Shown here piece by piece: positions 7,574 through 14,439 of a DNA stretch of 18,283 nt. Numbering within the stretch: the stretch's first letter is position 1; each line of letters starts with the position of its first letter. Where the stretch lies: contig CAAFUD010000106.1 of assembly GCA_900766125.1 (NCBI GenBank), positions 1-18,283 of the forward strand, in the 5' to 3' direction. Made by a program: the position numbers and the translations under genes. The stretch is from an uncultured Veillonella sp. Its GTDB lineage: Bacteria > Bacillota > Negativicutes > Veillonellales > Veillonellaceae. Under the pieces are notes generated by a model that had not been told where the DNA came from, ran no database searches, and was given only the letters and a program-made list of their open reading frames with translations.

Positions 7574-8939
7574 AAGTACAGAGCCAAAACAGAATAAAAA
7601 GAAACGAAGCCGGCGCTCAAAAGGGCCGGCTTTATACAACGAGCAACAAAATCTAGGCGCTGCTAAGGTTGAGAATGCTAAAACTAGCACTAATCGAAAG
7701 CCATTGCGTAGGACGAAACGGAAGTCTACGAAGCTTTCTGAGGGCGTAGCAAAGCAAGCTAGCCATTTAGCTTCCAATATGCGTGAAGCTATGGTTAAAG
7801 TGACGAAAATGCGCCGTGTGGAACGTCGTAATCGTGAGACTGTAGCTATTGCAAAAACTACACCAGCTATGACCTTGAAGCGCCTAGTTCGTCCTGAGCA
7901 GGTGGGCGATTTAATGGGACGATTAAATCGTTCATTAAACTTTGACTTGGGCATCGACTTAGGAACTGCGAATATTCTTATTTTCGCTAAAGGTAAGGGC
8001 TTAGTCTTAGATGAGCCAGCTTATATTGCTAAAGATGATAAAACAGGGGATATTCTCGCCTTAGGCGAAGCTGCACGTACTATGATAGGACGTACACCTA
8101 AAGGCATATCTGTTATTCGCCCTGTTCAAGCAGGCGTTATCGCGGATTATGATATGACCGAATTTATGTTAAAGTATTTTATTCGTTCAGTCGTACCTGC
8201 TTCTAGATTGATGAAAACGCGTATTATCGTATGTGTACCATCTGGGATTACACCTGTTGAAAAACGGGCCATTTTAGAAGCTTTGCTTAGAACTGGTGCC
8301 AAGAAGACTGTCTTGATAGAGGAACCATTAGCGGCAGCTATGGGGACAGGTCTCAATGATGCAGACCAAGTTGGGGCCATGGTTGTCGATGTTGGTGGCG
8401 GTACTACGGATATTGCAGTTCTTTGTGATACGGGTGTTGTTGTAAGTGAATCCCTTCGCATTGGGGGAGATTCCTTCAATGAATCTATTATCCGTTACAT
8501 CCGTCGTAAGAAGAGACTTGTTATTGGACCTTTAACAGCAGAAAAGATTAAGATTTCTGTCGGTACTGTAGATCGTCGTGCTAAGGAGCGAACTATAGAG
8601 GTTAGAGGGCGTGATGCAAGCTCTGGACTACCTAAGATGGTTGCTGTTAATTCCTTAGAAATTCAACGTGCCTTAGAGGCGCAAGTGATGAATATTCTAG
8701 AAGGAATTAAATCTATTTTAGAAAAAACGCCACCAGAACTTGTGGCGGCTATTAATGATCACGGCATCATTCTTACCGGTGGCGGTGCTCTCATCGATGG
8801 GTTAGATCGTGTTATTACACGTTCTGTAGGTATTGCATCGTATTTGGTAGAGTCTCCACGATATGCTGTTATCAAAGGGGTTGCTAAAGCTCTTGATGAA
8901 ATGTCACAATTGCGTGATACCTTGGATGAATTACAATAA
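7545..8939 (+). CDS. mreB: MreB/Mbl-like actin homologue with long basic N-terminal extension
   Basis: The C-terminal 340 or so residues are a complete MreB: phosphate-1 loop GIDLGTANILIFAKGKG (about 137-152), IEEPLAAAMGTG (about 258-269), phosphate-2 VVDVGGGTTDIAVL (about 280-293), YIRRKKRLVIGPLTAEKIKI, and adenosine motif GIILTGGGALIDGLD (about 407-421). MreB filaments guide cell-wall synthesis on the inner face of the membrane. Before this lies about 130 residues of open frame rich in Lys/Arg (NKKKRSRRSK, RKPLRRTKRKS, KMRRVERRNR), which is not part of the family. Its codon choice resembles the rest of the gene. The start is uncertain: GTG 7545 (AAAGG 4 bases upstream), TTG 7554, TTG 7563, or ATG 7914 (GGTGGG upstream), the last giving a canonical 341-residue MreB. 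MreC and MreD are not adjacent. The presumed host is a coccus, so the role may be in division-site or peripheral wall growth and not in rod shape. Confidence 0.9.
   Translation: MLILFGLTNKSTEPKQNKKKRSRRSKGPALYNEQQNLGAAKVENAKTSTNRKPLRRTKRKSTKLSEGVAKQASHLASNMREAMVKVTKMRRVERRNRETVAIAKTTPAMTLKRLVRPEQVGDLMGRLNRSLNFDLGIDLGTANILIFAKGKGLVLDEPAYIAKDDKTGDILALGEAARTMIGRTPKGISVIRPVQAGVIADYDMTEFMLKYFIRSVVPASRLMKTRIIVCVPSGITPVEKRAILEALLRTGAKKTVLIEEPLAAAMGTGLNDADQVGAMVVDVGGGTTDIAVLCDTGVVVSESLRIGGDSFNESIIRYIRRKKRLVIGPLTAEKIKISVGTVDRRAKERTIEVRGRDASSGLPKMVAVNSLEIQRALEAQVMNILEGIKSILEKTPPELVAAINDHGIILTGGGALIDGLDRVITRSVGIASYLVESPRYAVIKGVAKALDEMSQLRDTLDELQ
7607..7632 (+). other. GC-rich terminator-like hairpin just after murA, inside the mreB N-terminal extension
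   Basis: The perfect 8-bp arms AAGCCGGC (7607-7614) and GCCGGCTT (7625-7632) enclose a 10-base loop, 33 bases after the murA stop. The left side is A-rich, and only TTTATA follows on the right, so the U tract is weak. It could be an attenuator or leaky terminator for murA that is simultaneously read as codons of the mreB extension. Confidence 0.5.
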
Positions 8940-8968
8940 AATCTTGTATTGACATACTATATAAATTG

Positions 8969-9035
8969 ACGAAGTTGCTATTTATAGTTAGGCCATTGAT
9001 GATTGGAATAACTGTAGATAGTAACTTCGTTTTTT
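8969..9035 (+). terminator. Long-stem terminator after the mreB-like gene
   Basis: ACGAAGTT (from 8969) pairs with AACTTCGT (ending 9030). The helix continues inward without a bulge through CTAT/ATAG and TAGTT/AACTG for about 21 bp, including a few G-T wobbles, leaving a loop of about 20 bases. Six T residues follow (9030-9035). It closes the murA-mreB unit. Confidence 0.85.
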
Positions 9036-9047
9036 AGAGCCCTCTTT

Positions 9048-9076
9048 TTGTAATTTTCATCTTTATGATGTATACT
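9048..9076 (+). promoter_or_regulatory. Predicted sigma-A promoter for the AMIN-domain gene
   Basis: TTGTAA (9048-9053), a 17-base spacer and TATACT (9071-9076) lie just after the long-stem terminator and about 80 bases before the ATG at 9156. The spacing and the -10 box are good. Confidence 0.6.
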
Positions 9077-9155
9077 ATAGTAAAAGTATATTGCATAAAA
9101 TTGATGTATAAAAATAGACCTATTAATATGGTTTGTCGCTATAGAGGAATTGTAT

Positions 9156-10499
9156 ATGAAACGATATTTATATATGACTTTTGCTGTTTTAGGTTTTCTA
9201 GGCAGTACCATACCTTATGCTGAGGCTGGGAATTTAACAGGTGTACGTGTATCTAATCACGAAGGCACAAGTCGAATTGTATTGGATGTATCTGAAATGC
9301 CTGTATCTTGGACTAAGTCTTACAATGAGTCCACACATGCCCTTACACTTAACCTTGGTGGTACTACAAATGGATTGACGGGTCCTATAGCGCAAAATAA
9401 TACAAAAACAGGTGTTTTAAAAGGCATTGGCTTACAACCTGTTAATGGATCTTTGCAAGTAACATTGACGGCTAACAAGGATGTACAACATCATGAGTTT
9501 ACATTGGAAAAGCCATCGCGTATTGTAGTCGATTTATTTTCTAGCTATGCCCAACAAACTACAAAAGACGTAAATAAATCCGTTACGTATAGTAAGATTA
9601 ATAACACTGTAGCAGAAGGTAAGATTCAAGCCTTTGCGCTATCTATTGATAATGATTCACCTATGGTAGTAGCCCATGTTTCAGAAGGAAAAGCCTTATC
9701 ATCTGTGATTCAATCTCATACTGCCATCATTGGAGCAAAGGTAAAGGGCGGAAGTTTTGATCGTCCTTATTCAGTAGCTAGTGATGGAACGATTGATTTA
9801 GAGCGTATTTCTAATCGTGGCACCTTGCGATATACACCAAATCGGGGATATTTTATTGAGGAAAAGAGACCCTTATTACAAGCTAAAACACAAAAAGATA
9901 CCTTCCTAATTACATCTGTTAATACAGGACGTAAAGAAAATGCCTTGACCCTATATACATCAGCTTATGGGCCATCTACAAAAACTAATGACTTCGGCTA
10001 TGAAGTGACTGTAGCCAATGGTAAGGTCGTTAGTGGTCAAAAAGGAAATTCTAAAATTGGAGAAAACCAATATGTATTATCTGGGCATGGAGAATCAAGA
10101 GATGCACTGCGTAAATTAAAAGTGGGCACACCGATTACGATTCAAAATAGACCGGAGTTAGCACAAGTTAGCACTACTGGTGGTGCAGCGCTACAAGCGG
10201 GTACTATGGTGTTGAAGAATGGTAACTATGTAGGTGCTGATGGGACCCATAATAAAGCTCGTAGTTTTATAGGAACTACAAAAGATCATAATTTAGTGGT
10301 CCTCACTGTTGATAAAGCAGGCCTTCAATCCGTAGGGGTCACACAACAAGAAGGGGCCAAACTATTATCTAAGCTAGGCGTCGTAGATGGTGCTGAATTA
10401 TCGAATCAAGGTAGTGTTGATTTAGTAGTCAATGATACGTACGTTCATAAAGCGACTTCAAATCCTACGACCTATGAGGATATTGTAATTATAAAATGA
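9156..10499 (+). CDS. Exported AMIN-domain protein with degenerate NAGPA (phosphodiester glycosidase-like) domain
   Basis: The 447-residue protein starts with a signal peptide (about 1-24, basic MKRY then a hydrophobic run, cleavage near AEA-GN). Residues about 27-130 look like an AMIN domain: TGVRVSNHEGTSRIVLDVS at the front and FTLEKPSRIVVDLFSS at the end. AMIN domains bind peptidoglycan or target envelope proteins. Residues about 188-447 follow the NAGPA/phosphodiester glycosidase fold: NTGRKENALTLYTSAYGP, then NQYVLSGHG, GTMVLKNGNYV, and a final block LLSKLGVVDGAELSNQGSVDLVV. In active family members that last block carries a DGGGS motif; here it is SNQGS, and the usual PRT and DGR motifs are also changed (KARSFIG, VDKAG). 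I infer a periplasmic, wall-associated protein that has probably lost catalysis. The ATG at 9156 has AGAGGA about 7 bases upstream. Confidence 0.75.
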   Translation: MKRYLYMTFAVLGFLGSTIPYAEAGNLTGVRVSNHEGTSRIVLDVSEMPVSWTKSYNESTHALTLNLGGTTNGLTGPIAQNNTKTGVLKGIGLQPVNGSLQVTLTANKDVQHHEFTLEKPSRIVVDLFSSYAQQTTKDVNKSVTYSKINNTVAEGKIQAFALSIDNDSPMVVAHVSEGKALSSVIQSHTAIIGAKVKGGSFDRPYSVASDGTIDLERISNRGTLRYTPNRGYFIEEKRPLLQAKTQKDTFLITSVNTGRKENALTLYTSAYGPSTKTNDFGYEVTVANGKVVSGQKGNSKIGENQYVLSGHGESRDALRKLKVGTPITIQNRPELAQVSTTGGAALQAGTMVLKNGNYVGADGTHNKARSFIGTTKDHNLVVLTVDKAGLQSVGVTQQEGAKLLSKLGVVDGAELSNQGSVDLVVNDTYVHKATSNPTTYEDIVIIK

Positions 10500-10520
10500 A
10501 TTCGTTGCATACAATTTTGT

Positions 10521-10549
10521 TTGAAATATTAGTAATAATTTAGTATACT
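10521..10549 (+). promoter_or_regulatory. Predicted sigma-A promoter heading the mla operon
   Basis: TTGAAA (10521-10526), a 17-base spacer and TATACT (10544-10549) lie about 40 bases before the small exported protein gene. The next five genes follow with short gaps and no terminator until 17211, so this promoter could drive all six. Confidence 0.72.
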
Positions 10550-10587
10550 ATAAATACATAACTAATTTTGTAAAAGGAGGGATCGTT

Positions 10588-10872
10588 ATGAAAAGAGTAG
10601 TGTTGGCCTTAGCTGCTTTAGGCATTTTAAGTGTTAGCTCTGTAATGGCGGCCCCTGTATCATACCAAAGTGTATTAACAGGTAAAGTTGCTTCTACAGT
10701 TTCTGTTGGCTCTGCTGTAACAGAAGGTCAAACATTAGTAACTGTAGAGACATTGGCTGGCCCTATGGCTGCTGCTAAATCTACTGTAACTGGTACTGTA
10801 ACGGCGGTTAATGTTACAGTGGGTTCAGACGTTTCTCGTGATCAAATCGTTGTCACAGTAGAAAGTAAATAA
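10588..10872 (+). CDS. Small exported barrel-sandwich (biotinyl/lipoyl-like) protein without a modification site
   Basis: The 94-residue product has a signal peptide (1-21, cleavage near VMA-AP). The mature part of about 73 residues is one biotinyl/lipoyl-type barrel-sandwich hybrid with clear twofold internal symmetry: GKVASTVSVGSAVTEGQTL (32-50) mirrors GTVTAVNVTVGSDVSRDQI (69-87), each half ending in VTVE. In true carriers the turn between halves presents the EAMKM lysine. Here the turn is ETLAGPMAAAKS, with no MKM context, and the protein is exported, so biotin or lipoate attachment is unlikely. The same fold occurs in HlyD/MacA-type periplasmic adaptors, where it is part of a longer chain. 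The very strong Shine-Dalgarno AAGGAGGG implies high expression. It heads an operon with mlaEFD and a tolC-like gene, 12 bases before the next gene. The function is unknown. Confidence 0.72.
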   Translation: MKRVVLALAALGILSVSSVMAAPVSYQSVLTGKVASTVSVGSAVTEGQTLVTVETLAGPMAAAKSTVTGTVTAVNVTVGSDVSRDQIVVTVESK

Positions 10873-10884
10873 AGGAGAGCAGGA

Positions 10885-12867
10885 ATGAAGTTTTCTCATT
10901 CTTGGCGTCGGTATAGAAAAGCGATACTGGCGCTTTTCTTCTGTACTTCACTTACAGCTGCACAGGCTGTTGATTTCATGCCTGTCAATGATGTAACTAC
11001 AGGTATGGAAGGCATTGCAAAAACTGTAATTGTAGGAGATACCATTTCTACCTTTGATGTAAAGGTACTTGGTGTCATGAAGGATAAGGGGCCATCTGGT
11101 CACCTTATTTTAGCGAAGTTCTCTGGTCCTGTTATGGAAAAAACAGGCGGCATCGCTCATGGCATGAGTGGTAGTCCTGTATATATAAATGGTAAGCTCG
11201 TTGGTGCTGTTGCTTATGGCTGGGGCTTTGCTGATGGTACAATTGGGATGATTACCCCTATCGAGGATATGGTGAAATTATGGAATATTCCATATGAGAA
11301 GAACCTATCTAAACCATGGGATGATAAACAGTTAATCCCTCTTGGCACGCCACTTATGGCTTATGGCTTTGATGCAGCATCCATGGATTACTTTAAATCC
11401 AAGTTGCCACAATATAAATATGAAACATATGATACGGCAAGTGCTAGTGGTGATGAAATTGCTAAACCTCTAGAAGCCGGTGGTTCTGTAGCAGCATTAC
11501 TAGTTGATGGTGACCTAAAACTGGGGGCTATTGGTACTGTTACCTATGTAGATGGGGAAAAGATTGTTGCCTTTGGTCATCCATTCTTAAAACATGGCTC
11601 CTCAAACTACTTCATGCATAATGCAAGCATCTTTACAGTAGTTAAAAGTTATGATGCTGCTTTCAAATTGGGCTCTATGGGCAAGGAAGTTGGCTCTGTA
11701 ACTGAAGATAGAGGTGCTGGTATTGCAGGTGTTTCTGGTGTGATTTCTCCAGGGATTCCTATGCGATTCCATTTGAAAGACCTTGATATGGGGCGTGATA
11801 AAACTAGCTCTGTTAAGGTTATTGAAGATAGTGAGATGACACCGACTTTAGCAGCTACATCTCTATATAACATGTTGAATAAAACGTTGGATCGTAGTGG
11901 CGCTGGTACGGCTACCATTTCTTATACGATTACACCAAGAGGTAAAGAGCATAAACCGTTGACACGAACTAATATGTTCTATAGCTCTGACTCTATCTCT
12001 GAGAAGGCTGTTGATGAGTTCTATAATGTTATCGACGTTCTTATGAATAACCGATTCATTAATTATGAAATTTCTGATATCTCTGTAGAAACTGAGGTAA
12101 CACAAGATAAGAAAACAGCTAAGCTTGTTGATGCCTCTGCGTCTTCAACCATTGTTTCCCCTGGTGATACAATCGTTGTAGATGTAACGTTGGAGCCGTT
12201 CCGTGGTGAGAAGGTTGTTAAACAAATCTTCTTTAAGGTTCCTGAGGATCAAGCTGTTGGTAAGTATACCTTAGAGGTACGTGGGGGCGGTGAAATCCCA
12301 TTACCTTATGTATTAGAAAAGCAAAAATATAATTTAACTGATGAAATTTTACGTCGCTTAAAAGTTCATAAAGATTTTAATGAACTTTATGATGAAATTC
12401 AAAAGACTGATACAAATAATCAAATCGTTGTAGAGTTTTTAGAAGATGGCATTAGTCTTGTTGATGAAGATGGTTCCCAATCTGTTAAAAAAGCTAAACT
12501 TAAAGATGTGGAATCAAAACCTATGCCAGGGGATGTAAAGAAAAAAACAGGTCAAGAAGATTTGAGTTCTAGTAAGGACGATGATAATCAAATAGAAAAA
12601 ACTGCTATTGATACGGAATACATCGTTCAAGGTGATGGTCAATTTACAATTCATGTTATGAAGCCAGCTGATCGTGATAAAGCATTAGCTAAACGCGTAA
12701 AAGAAGTTAAAAATCAAAGCAAGATGGAACATAAATTAGAATTGGAAGACCAATCTAAAAAGGATAAATCCAGTAAAAAAGATGTGAAAAAGTCTGATAA
12801 ACAAGACACAAAAACACCTGATAAAAAGGATGAATCTAAAGTAAATGATACTAATGCAGCTGAATAA
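10885..12867 (+). CDS. Exported SpoIVB-type (peptidase S55) domain protein
   Basis: The 660-residue protein starts with a signal peptide (about 1-28, ending AAQA). The region VNDVTTGMEGIAKTVIVGD leads into ILAKFSGPVMEKTGGIAHGMSGSPVY (candidate nucleophile S95), then INGKLVGAVAYGWGF, the signature of S55 peptidases related to B. subtilis SpoIVB. A second conserved block, KIVAFGHPFLKHGSSN (candidate H232), comes later. In SpoIVB the histidine precedes the serine, so the order here is reversed, as in longer S55-domain proteins of other phyla. The middle of the chain is beta-rich, and the last roughly 130 residues are a charged, low-complexity Lys/Asp tail (SSKKDVKKSDKQDTK region). The gene sits between the small barrel-sandwich gene and mlaE, with GGAGAGCAGGA before the ATG. 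It may be an envelope protease or a structural periplasmic protein. Sporulation is not expected in this host, so a sporulation role is unlikely. Confidence 0.8.
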   Translation: MKFSHSWRRYRKAILALFFCTSLTAAQAVDFMPVNDVTTGMEGIAKTVIVGDTISTFDVKVLGVMKDKGPSGHLILAKFSGPVMEKTGGIAHGMSGSPVYINGKLVGAVAYGWGFADGTIGMITPIEDMVKLWNIPYEKNLSKPWDDKQLIPLGTPLMAYGFDAASMDYFKSKLPQYKYETYDTASASGDEIAKPLEAGGSVAALLVDGDLKLGAIGTVTYVDGEKIVAFGHPFLKHGSSNYFMHNASIFTVVKSYDAAFKLGSMGKEVGSVTEDRGAGIAGVSGVISPGIPMRFHLKDLDMGRDKTSSVKVIEDSEMTPTLAATSLYNMLNKTLDRSGAGTATISYTITPRGKEHKPLTRTNMFYSSDSISEKAVDEFYNVIDVLMNNRFINYEISDISVETEVTQDKKTAKLVDASASSTIVSPGDTIVVDVTLEPFRGEKVVKQIFFKVPEDQAVGKYTLEVRGGGEIPLPYVLEKQKYNLTDEILRRLKVHKDFNELYDEIQKTDTNNQIVVEFLEDGISLVDEDGSQSVKKAKLKDVESKPMPGDVKKKTGQEDLSSSKDDDNQIEKTAIDTEYIVQGDGQFTIHVMKPADRDKALAKRVKEVKNQSKMEHKLELEDQSKKDKSSKKDVKKSDKQDTKTPDKKDESKVNDTNAAE

Positions 12868-12898
12868 GCTGAAAATGTAAGGGGAAAGGGCTAAACTG

Positions 12899-13660
12899 TT
12901 GAATTGGCTAGAATCGATAGGACGATCTGTAATGAATGGCCTATCACAGATGGGTAGTGCTACATTATTAGTGTGGCACACAATTAGACAACTGAAAATG
13001 ATTAATCTGTGGCATGTGTTTCAGCAGATGGCTCACTTAGGCGTAGATTCGTTGCCGATTATCAGTTTAACGTTACTCTTTGCTGGTGCAGTTATGACCT
13101 TACAGATTACAGATGTATTGATTACATATGGTGCACAAAGCACTGTAGGTGGTCTTATGGCTGTTGCTATGGGGCGTGAATTAGGTCCCATCTTGGTAGG
13201 GGTAGTGCTAGCTGGCCGTGTTGGCGCTGCTATCACGGCTGAAATTGGTACAATGAAGGTAACCGAACAAATCGATGCGCTTCGTGTTATGGCTGTTGAT
13301 CCTATTGGTTATCTTGTGGTACCTCGTGTAGTAGCATGTATGATTATGGTACCTATATTGGCATTTTATGGTGTAGTAATTGGCATTGCAGGTGGTTACT
13401 TTGTGGCTACTGCAATTAAGGGGTTAGCGCCAAGTACCTATTTAGATTCTATTCAAATGTTTTCTACCATTTCAGACTTCACATTAGGCCTAGTTAAGTC
13501 CAGTGTGTTTGGTGCTGTTATTGCATTGGTAGGGGCCTATAAGGGAATGGAAACTAAAATGGGCGCAGAAGCTGTAGGCTTCTCCACAACTAGTTCTGTT
13601 GTGACTAGTATTATTTTAGTATTTGTATTAAATTACTTTTTATCTACCTTGTTATATTAG
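12899..13660 (+). CDS. mlaE: MlaE-type phospholipid ABC transporter permease
   Basis: The 253-residue inner-membrane protein belongs to the MlaE/permease family that works with MCE proteins to move phospholipids between membranes. It has an amphipathic N-terminus (about 1-40), then about five hydrophobic helices. The family signature GRVGAAITAEIGTMKVTEQIDAL is at about 101-123, followed by DPIGYLVVPRV. The protein ends directly after the last helix. I chose the TTG at 12899, with AAGGGGAAAGGG upstream; MNWLESIGR fits the usual beginning, and no ATG gives a better one. It follows the S55 gene by 31 bases and precedes mlaF by 20. In Proteobacteria the complex also has MlaB, MlaC and MlaA. None is encoded here, which agrees with the reduced MlaEFD system reported for Veillonella. 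Confidence 0.95.
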   Translation: MNWLESIGRSVMNGLSQMGSATLLVWHTIRQLKMINLWHVFQQMAHLGVDSLPIISLTLLFAGAVMTLQITDVLITYGAQSTVGGLMAVAMGRELGPILVGVVLAGRVGAAITAEIGTMKVTEQIDALRVMAVDPIGYLVVPRVVACMIMVPILAFYGVVIGIAGGYFVATAIKGLAPSTYLDSIQMFSTISDFTLGLVKSSVFGAVIALVGAYKGMETKMGAEAVGFSTTSSVVTSIILVFVLNYFLSTLLY

Positions 13661-13680
13661 TAGATACGCTAGAGGGATTT

Positions 13681-14439
13681 ATGATAGAACTACGCGATGT
13701 TGTAGTTGCCTATGAGTCACGTGTGATTTTGGACTCCATTAATCTCACCATTGATGATGGGGAGACGTTAGTCATATTAGGTGGTAGTGGCAGTGGTAAA
13801 AGTACCTTGCTTCGATTATTAATTGGCTTGCAACGCCCTACATCGGGACAGATTATTGTGGATGGCACAGATATTACGACATTATCTGAAGATGAATTTA
13901 ATACAGTACGAAGAAAAATGGGGATGGTATTCCAATACTCTGCTCTGTTTGATTCTATGTCGGTTGGCGAAAACGTGGCCTTTGGTTTGCGTCAGCATAC
14001 GGACTTAGGCGACGATGAGATACGACGCATTGTAGCAGAGCGACTAGATTGGGTCGGTTTGAAAGGGTATGAATCTTATATGCCTAACGAATTGTCCGGC
14101 GGTATGAAAAAGCGCGTTAGCTTAGCTCGCGCCATAGCGCTAGATCCTAGTTTGATTCTTTACGATGAACCGTCATCCGGTTTGGATCCTATTACATCCG
14201 GTACGATTAGTATGCTCATTAAGGGAATGCAACAACGGCTTGGTTGTACCTCTATTGTAGTAACGCATGATATGCAATCTGCATTTTATGTAGCTGATCA
14301 CATAGCCTTACTTGATAAGGGGAAATTTGTGGAAATTTCTGATACAATAGACTTTAAGAATTCTACAAATAAAAAGGTACAACAGTTTATTCATGGTGAA
14401 GCAGAACCAATTAACGTATCTGCGATGGGAGATATATAA
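13681..14439 (+). CDS. mlaF: MlaF-type ABC transporter ATP-binding protein
   Basis: This 252-residue cytoplasmic ATPase energises the MlaE permease. All nucleotide-binding elements are intact: Walker A GGSGSGKST (34-42), Q-loop Q85 in VFQYSALF, ABC signature LSGGMKKR (138-145), Walker B LILYDEPSSGLDP (D162, catalytic E163) and H-loop H196 in VVTHDMQ. The SGGM-KKR signature and the FDSMSVGENVAFGLR segment are typical of MlaF-like ATPases and not of general importers. The C-terminal extension after the H-loop (about 50 residues) may hold the partner subunit, as in MlaF. The stop overlaps the mlaD start by one base (TAATG), indicating translational coupling and a matched output of the two subunits. 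Confidence 0.96.
   Translation: MIELRDVVVAYESRVILDSINLTIDDGETLVILGGSGSGKSTLLRLLIGLQRPTSGQIIVDGTDITTLSEDEFNTVRRKMGMVFQYSALFDSMSVGENVAFGLRQHTDLGDDEIRRIVAERLDWVGLKGYESYMPNELSGGMKKRVSLARAIALDPSLILYDEPSSGLDPITSGTISMLIKGMQQRLGCTSIVVTHDMQSAFYVADHIALLDKGKFVEISDTIDFKNSTNKKVQQFIHGEAEPINVSAMGDI

Noticed and set aside
7541..7954. Reverse-strand open frame of 137 codons opposite the mreB N-terminal extension
   Set aside because: I considered whether this strand was the real gene, which would remove the odd extension. Its translation is Arg/Phe/Leu-rich with no family resemblance, while the forward frame runs straight into MreB with matching codon use.
10588..10872. Biotin carboxyl carrier subunit of a sodium-pumping decarboxylase
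   Set aside because: The fold fits, but a signal peptide is present and the EAMKM biotinylation site is absent. No decarboxylase subunits are adjacent.
13823..14008. Forward open frame of 61 codons inside mlaF
   Set aside because: It is in another frame within intact ABC ATPase coding sequence and has no ribosome binding site.
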